Source of the DNA: Dichomitus squalens LYAD-421 SS1
Taxonomy: Eukaryota > Basidiomycota > Agaricomycetes > Polyporales > Polyporaceae
DNA: 64,000 bases
Assembly (NCBI RefSeq): GCF_000275845.1
Contig: NW_006766941.1
Location: 112,760-176,759 of the forward strand
Direction: 5' to 3'
The notes beneath the pieces are model-generated. The model was not told the origin of the DNA. It saw only the letters and a program-made list of their open reading frames with translations, and did not search any database. How positions within the stretch are numbered: the first letter of the stretch is position 1; the number at the start of each line of letters is the position of its first letter. Below are positions 57,678 through 64,000 of the stretch, piece after piece. Made by a program: the position numbers and the translations under genes.

Positions 57678-59171
57678 ATCTAGTGATATAAGCGAATCAG
57701 AAAGCTCAATGTGACTTGGATATCGCTCACCGGTTGCCGACGCTGACGCTGGATATGGTAACCTTGAGAATGGGAGAGGGCTTGCTGAGGGGTGTCACAA
57801 TCAGTCATCACCAAGCATTCGAGAAGATGGCATAGGCATACCGCGATGTACGACGGAGGTATCCTTAGTGAATGAAGATCGAGGTTGCGGCAGTTAGGGT
57901 AGGATCGATAGAAACACTGCAACCGCTTATCCTAGGATCGCATTGCAATCAGAGGGAAGTGAGCGCTGGACGGACCGTATACATACCGCGTTCCGAAGGT
58001 AATGGTCAACCACGTCGACGGGTCGTTTACCGGTTGCCGGTGTGGTTGGAGAAACGGCGGAAATGATCATGAGGACAAAAGGTAACTCGTGTGCACTGTG
58101 CATGTTCTTGCCCTCCAGGAAACCATACTGGAGACCGAGAGATTGCAGGTACGCGTTGTAGAGGGTGCCATTCAGTAGACTATATACACCAAAAGTACAT
58201 CTATGAAACAAGCAAACCTAGAAGGATACACGTATACGCGGGAATGCACGACACGGACGGGGGGAATGAAGGCGGGATACGAACCACAGCGAAAAAAGGA
58301 CGACGTCCAGGAACAGGAGAGGGAGACCAGTCATACCAACACTACTACTGCTGCATATTCAGCGCGTGGGGAGTACGATAACTAAGTACTGCGAGGGTCG
58401 TGAGTGTACGGGCCAGGAGACGAACACAGCAAACACCAGACGACGCTTCAACCCCCAAAACGACGAGAGACAGACCACGACGACCAAGACCAAGCCCCAA
58501 CGCACAAGACACATGAGAAGGATGATGGAGGTGAGGAGAGGTGAGGGGGGTGCGAAAAATCACACCACCCCCGTCGGCCAGACGAACAGGCCAACGGGAT
58601 GAAAAGTTTAAGAAGGAGATAAACCATGAGCGTACGATAGGAGAACGTGAAAAGGAGAAGGCGATGATGGACGAGTTGTGGGGTTGTGTAAGTCCAAAAA
58701 CAAAAACAAGACTACATGACGCGATGCGACCGCGGAGATACACGTACAGATGTGTACATATGTAAGTCCTCTGGAGGGGTGGTTGCAACTGCATGATGCG
58801 AATCGGCGTACCGCCTCGAGAGACCTTCGAGACGGCGAGAAGCAAGAGAAAAGTCGATGCTGCGCGGTATGAACAAATGGCAGACCGCGCGACCCGCCGG
58901 GGAGCAGGCGGCGTGATTATGTGCGAGAACACGGGCATTTAGCATATAGATGACTGCCAAGGGAGAAACGGGAGGCGTGAGATGATGAGGCGATGAACAG
59001 CTTGCCATACGCATATTTGAATAATTGACGGTCGAGACGATGGATGAGGTGAGTCATGTGTTGGTGGTATGGATTGTGACCGGAACTGCGTCATGTGCGT
59101 CGATGGGCAGAGGGGGACAACGGCATTCATAGGCAAGGGGCCGGAGAAGCAGAGCAAGGCGGAAGAAGGGC
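57678..59171. other. Intergenic: BTB promoter and long 3' flank of the Reg1-like gene
   Basis: 57678-57950 is the upstream region of BTB copy H, with possible leader exons. 58180-59171 lies behind the stop codon of the Reg1-like gene and is purine-rich on the plus strand (many AGGAG, GAAGG and ACACAC runs). A 197-codon minus-strand frame at 58345-58938 has no domain and is probably 3' UTR. Confidence 0.4.
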
Positions 59172-62100
59172 TCAGGCAGACGCAGCATTCGAGCTCCATA
59201 TTGAGCCCAAGAAGCCGCGTGCGGAGTGCACAATCTCGGCAGCGCGGTTGACAAGCGTCCCCGCCTGCTCCTGCATGCCATCGAACGAGACCCGCTGCGC
59301 ACGAGGGAGATGTCTCGAGGACGAAGGGCTGACGGGAGATGTCGGTGAATCCAGCGCGGAGTCGACCGAATCACCAGTGGCGGCTGTGGACGCCGATGTC
59401 GCGTTCCCAGCCGACCTCGACGTGCGCGATGCAGACTCCTGAGATGCAGAGATGGGCGAAGAGACAGGCTGAGCCGTCTGCGCAGGAGGGACCGATATCC
59501 GGAACGCAGCGACAGGCGAGTTGGCAGGAGTGGGGTGTCTCGATCTCTGCTCCTCTTCCTCCTCCAGTTCAGGGATCGGCGAGGGGACGACCGGGGCCTT
59601 CGCAGCGGGGGCATAGACCGACAGCTTTGGGCGGTCCACAGGTTCTGACGGCGCCACCAGCTGCTGTTGCTGCTGCTGCTGCTGCTGAATATGCGCCGGC
59701 CCAACAGTCGACACGCTCGCCGTCTCCGTCGAAGAGCCCGACACGGACGACGGCGGCGACGGCGCCCGCTCCCTCCCCGCCTGCCGCTGCTCCCGCTCCA
59801 AAGCCGCCTCCGTCAGCACGGGCGAGTACGGCTGGTACCGCCCGCCCTCGGCGCTGCTCCCGCGCGACGGCGAGCCCACGACGCCCGGGGGGCTCAAGCT
59901 GTCGCCCAGCCGCCTCCCCGTGCGGTCGCGCCCCCTCTCCTCCTCGCCCCTCCGCCTGCTCTCCCGGACGTCCGCGTCGCGCTCCCGGTCGCCGCGGCAC
60001 CGGCCCCCGACGTACGCGCCGCCGTTGACGATCCCGATCGTGCTCCCGGTGGGCGAGATGCTCCCGATCGGCGAGCTCGCGCCCCGGCTCCGGCTCCTGC
60101 TCCTGCTCCCCGACCGTTCCCGGTCCGAGAACGACGACGTGCGCGTGGAGGAGCGCCCGCGGGAGCTCGAGCCGGAACGCGAGTCGCTCGAGTGGTACGA
60201 CGACGACCCGGTGGTGGTGCTCCCGCTCACGCTGGGCGAGTGCGGCATGCGGCCGCGCATGGGGACGACGTCGGAGGGCGAGAGCAGCGCGGGGTCCGCG
60301 CATATGCCGGAGCTGGGGGCGGACGACGGTACAACAGAGTTCGCGGTGGACGACGACGACGAGACGAGGTGGGCGTGTGAGGGGTTGGCGCGGGGTATGG
60401 GCACGGGCACGGGGGCTGTCGTGGGCACAGGGCCGTAAGACGACGACGCGCCTTCCTGGTGCTCGTGTATCCGGTACAGCACAGGCGACCGAGACGGGCT
60501 GCTCTCGCGCGAGCGCTCCTGCCTCTCCTCGACGGCCCCGTTCACCTCGTTCACGACCACGACGGGCATGTCCGCGTCCGGCGTCCGTGGGGAGTCGACC
60601 GGGCTCGGGCTGGGGCTTACGCGCCAGCCACTACTCCGCCCTGTGGGGACGCTCGCCGCACCGCCTTCTGCATAGCGCGTCACGGCGTCGTGCGCGTCGT
60701 CGTCTCGGATGTCGCGCTGCGGCCGTCTCCGCGGGTATTGCGCGCACCCGGAGCTGAAGTCCTCGCCGAGGTCGGGGCCCCCGAAGTAGTCGTACGCGTC
60801 CTCGACGAGAGAGTCGTGGAGGTGCATCGGGGAGTCGACTATCGTCTGCGCGGGGAAGAACGTGCCGGAGCCCGAGCGACGCATCAGCGTCGGCAGGGGC
60901 TGATGCTCTGGCGGCAGCGTCGCACTCTGCGCTTGTGGCGACGCGCCCGGGGCGGGCGAGCGCGGGAGGGGCGAGCGGGGGTATGTCGGGGCGGTGCCAA
61001 CGCTGAAGTACGACTCGCGATGGTGGTACACATCGCCGCCGCTCCCGCTGTTCATGCTCGGAGTGCCGGGGAGGCTGTAGTGGTTGCCGGTCGGCACGTA
61101 GACGAGGTCGACGTCCTTCGGCGACTCGAGCGTCTTGCCTTCCTGGACCGTCCCGAGCTCGTTCCCGACCCCGGTGCTCTTCAGTAATGTCGGTGCGATG
61201 GGCGCGATGGTGACATGTTCCCTGTCCGTCGACTGTCGACGGACCATCGGGGGGCGCGGACGCGACGACATAGTGTTACCCGGGCTGAGTGGGGTGGCGA
61301 GCGAGGACTTCAGCGTCGACGACGCCGAGTTTGATCGCGAGCGTGAGGAGGCCGTCCGCATCTCGAGCACGTCATCGTCATCATCGTCCTCAGAGTCCGA
61401 CCCCATCACGACGTTCTCGTGGAAGTAGTACGTCGACGGCTCGTCGTACTCTCCATCGTACGCCAACTCCGAGTCGTACCTGATGCACACGTTAGCCCAT
61501 CGCGACACTCACATGTCGGGGCCACTCACCCATCATCGTACGCATCGAACAACCGTCCGCCAGCAGGGCCCGTTATGGAGCGCTTCAGCTTCGGCTTCTC
61601 GATCGCGATGCATTGCTCCACAAACGTATTGAAGCTGATGTGCTTCTTCTTCGCTGGCCCATCTATGCTCGACCGCCCGCTCAGGTCTTGATCGCTGCTC
61701 GTGGACCCTGACCCGTCGCTAACCGTCGCCACGCGTACGACCGGCGGTGTCGGTCCGGCTTGTGACGCAGATGGGGAGGCGGAGCCAGAGGCAGACGTAG
61801 ACGTAGAGGCGGGTGGCGCAGATGCGGAGCCGTCCTCGGCGATGATGCGTGGTGGCGAGTTCTTGCGGAACGGACGACCGCGCAGGTTGATGTGGGTATC
61901 GCTCTTCGTGTGCACAAGTGGGGGACGCGTAGATGGCGCGCTCGACCCGCACTTGAGGTCTTGCACAGTGTCGTGCTCTTCCTCCTCGTCGCTGTCGGCG
62001 TGGTTGAAGAAGGGGCTGGCAGGGAGCGACAGCAATTGACTGATGCTGCGTCGCTTGAGGATCGGCTTCTTGGGTACGGGTACGGGAGCCGAGTACACGC

Positions 62101-63016
62101 TCGTCTGGAACGGACCGGGAAGGGCGTCGATGCTGGTTTTCCGGTGTCCGGCGTTGAGCTTCGAAGTCTTGTGTTGTGAATAGTCGGTCCAGTCGTGGCC
62201 GATGTGTAGGGGTCCATAAAGCCATGTTACGTCAGAGTCCTTCAGCCTGGAATAGACGTAAGCAAGGGGCACTCCGTCATTCAATCGCTCAACACAAGGA
62301 GGGGATCGCGTGTAAGAAGCGCGTTCATGAATGCCAGCGAACGACTAATGCTAGGGGTTGCGAACCAATCGGCCGCGCCCCGGACCGTCGAAGCCCAACA
62401 TGGAGAAAATGCGAGCAGAGAGTGCCGCGCATCGAGAAGAGGGCAAAGCAGCCAGTCGCAAGAGATCCACGCCCTCGCCCCTAGGGCTTGCGCCACAGCC
62501 TGCGGCATTGGATACTGGTTGTGGTGGAGTGAAGGAGTAAACGCCGCCAAACTGCGACGCGAGCTGCGGCGAAAGGCAAAGGGAGCCCCGAAAACGCTGC
62601 CTGCCACAGTCGAACGGTCCGAGGGGTGTTATTGCGACACACTCTCCCCTCATGTTTGAGGAGCGCATACATGCGAGGGGAGCGAGCGATACGAGAAATA
62701 AAGGGATGGCGAGGTATAAAAGAACGTACCAGTTGAGCGTCTCGGGGCTTACAGTGGGAAGTTTGTTCCTCTGCTTCCACCAGGTGCGCCAGCTCGCATT
62801 CTCGAGGCGCATGCCATTCGCGATGGCGTTCTTCTGGCGGGTCATGGAGCGCCATGATCGCCAGACATCCTCCTCCTTCCAGTTGTGGGAGAGATAGTCG
62901 ACCTGGCCCTCGGGTTGGGTGTCAAAGGAAGAGTCGTCTGGGACGGCGTTGTGGGTGACGGATACGAGCAGGACAGGCAGATAGCTTGTCAGAGTCGCGG
63001 GAACCGGCATACTCAT
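59172..63016 (-). CDS. REG1: Reg1/Hex2-like protein phosphatase 1 regulatory subunit
   Basis: Homolog of the yeast Reg1 type that targets PP1 (Glc7) to the Snf1 kinase in glucose repression. Three exons, 63016-62730, 62246-61530 and 61479-59172, close in phase to 1,103 residues. The N-terminal DUF1752/GATA-like motif is clear (VDYLSHNWKEEDVWRSWRSM, MRLENASWRTWWKQRNKL) and runs across intron 1 into SPETLNWLKDSDVTWLYGP. The PP1-docking RVxF-type motif is KKKHISFNTFVEQCIAIEKP, followed by RLFDAYDDG, YDSELAYDGEYDE and TYYFHENVVMGSDSEDDDD. The long exon 3 is Ser/Pro/Arg-rich and disordered, includes a nine-glutamine run near 59680 and ends AAEIVHSARGFLGSIW, as in other fungal members. Intron 1 (62247-62729) is 483 bp against 50 bp for intron 2. 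Large frames on the opposite strand of exon 3 are GC-skew artefacts. Confidence 0.9.
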
Positions 63017-64000
63017 GAGAGCAGTCGGGAGAGGTAGAGGGAGAAGTAGTGGCAGATGAGAGAGGCGTAGCAGAGGGGGCTAGTGATCTGACCGAATCGT
63101 TCCAGAAGGAAGCAGCTGGGTAGGTCCGAAGGTGAGTCGGCAGCGAGGGTCCGAGTGCAGCTAAAGAGGCAAGACGCCTGATGACCAGGGCCGGCTAGAG
63201 GGGCTACCGCAGTCTGTAGGGCACCGGGCCTAGAGACTGAGCCGAGTGTGCTGCTGCGCTGTATTGTGTGGGGTGTTCAGCAGGCCGCCATGGACGGCGG
63301 GGAGGATAAGATGAGGGGAGGGTGGAGAGGGGGATGGAGAAGCTGTTGGCGGTGATGGCTGCAGCTTTGCGAGGGACCCCCGCCATCTTCCGAGCCCGGC
63401 CACGTGCCCTGCGCCCGCCGGCTCTCCCTTTCCGCCCTCGCGCCAATTTTCCTTCATCGATCATTGTCCCGACACTGCGCAAGAACACGGCTGTAAGTAT
63501 AAACGTTCTCCCTCCTCAAACACTCCCATCGCGCGACGACAATATCATAAGTAAATAACGCAAGTAATATAGTATGTATCAGAGACGCGGACCGGACGGA
63601 CCTGGGTAGCTTCCGAGGTGCACCCATATGTATGCCCTGCGCGTCGCGCCTCTCGGGCTAGTCTGCCCCCGGTCCCCTCCATGCACACCAAATCTCCGCT
63701 CTTCCCTGCACCAGCACCGACCTCGAGCACGCCTTCTTCCCCGCCCAAACCCACCTGAGCCACTCGCGCCTCCCCGCCGCGACCCCGCTCCATGCCCCAT
63801 ACGTCTCTGCAGCTCCGAATCTCCCCACGCGCCTCTCACGCGGATCCTACAACGACGAATGGCCGTGCAACACCCCGCGGCGCGCCGCCCCCGCATTGCC
63901 TGTCGCCCCATGTCGCAACTCATGATACTCATCAATTGAGCGGTGTCCACGGACGCGGGGAATGGCTTCGCATGACCTGCATGACCGCACACGCGCGAAC
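63017..64000. other. Promoter region of the Reg1-like gene and right edge
   Basis: 63017-63200 is the upstream region of the Reg1-like gene. 63545-63990 is very GC-rich, with open frames on both strands. A minus-strand piece (QVGLGGEEGVLEVGAGAG) could be part of an exon of a gene entering from the right, but nothing could be identified. Confidence 0.35.

Noticed and set aside
58345..58938. Minus-strand frame of 197 codons
   Set aside because: No domain, low-complexity hydrophobic and Ser/Arg mixture, located directly behind the Reg1-like stop; best explained as 3' UTR.
59339..61187. Long forward-strand open frames of 229, 237 and 242 codons
   Set aside because: They lie antisense to the Reg1-like exon 3, are extremely Arg/Ala/Pro-rich and reflect the GC-rich third positions of the real gene.
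1..64000. Possible LTR retrotransposon or DNA transposon genes
   Set aside because: No reverse transcriptase, integrase, transposase or paired long terminal repeats were recognised anywhere in the window.

Overview
The window is nuclear DNA from a filamentous basidiomycete, most likely an agaricomycete of the polypore type. The genes are split by many 45-70 bp GT-AG introns. Several encode families typical of mushroom-forming fungi: a NACHT-WD40 (NWD) STAND protein, expanded BTB/POZ genes and an O-fucosyltransferase-like glycosyltransferase. There are no operons, ribosome binding sites or CRISPR arrays. Gene models were spliced by eye; where every splice phase closes, the exon bounds are given.

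Layout. 0-2 kb holds a decayed choline-phosphate cytidylyltransferase copy and an intron-bearing tRNA-Arg. 2.2-3.8 kb and 17.3-18.6 kb hold two directly repeated copies of an unknown three-exon gene, both partly frame-disrupted. Between them lie a small secreted Pro/Gly-rich protein (6.2 kb), two unknown proteins (8.3 and 9.7 kb), TFIIB (11-12.1 kb) and the 16-exon TFIIIC subunit Tfc4/Sfc4 (12.4-16.8 kb). 19-23 kb has two unknown proteins. 23.6-25.0 kb is ATP-dependent NAD(P)H-hydrate dehydratase.

25.3-45.8 kb is the accessory heart of the window. It is a cluster of proteins with two BTB/POZ domains each: four apparently intact or near-intact genes, three broken ones and at least one remnant, on both strands, with HMG-CoA synthase (34.6-36.4 kb) in the middle. 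One more copy lies at 56.3-57.7 kb. Most share a phase-0 intron just before a tiny last exon. 46.4-48.2 kb is a Golgi-type O-fucosyltransferase-like enzyme. 50.5-55.5 kb is an NWD NLR-like protein with about 14 WD40 repeats and a probable GC-AG last intron. 59.2-63.0 kb is a Reg1/Hex2-like regulatory subunit of protein phosphatase 1.

How they fit together. The housekeeping genes (Pol II and Pol III initiation factors, mevalonate pathway, metabolite repair, glucose-repression phosphatase targeting) have no shared pathway. The double-BTB cluster and the NWD gene look like fast-evolving accessory genes under birth-and-death evolution. A role as Cul3-type ubiquitin-ligase adaptors or in non-self recognition is inference only.
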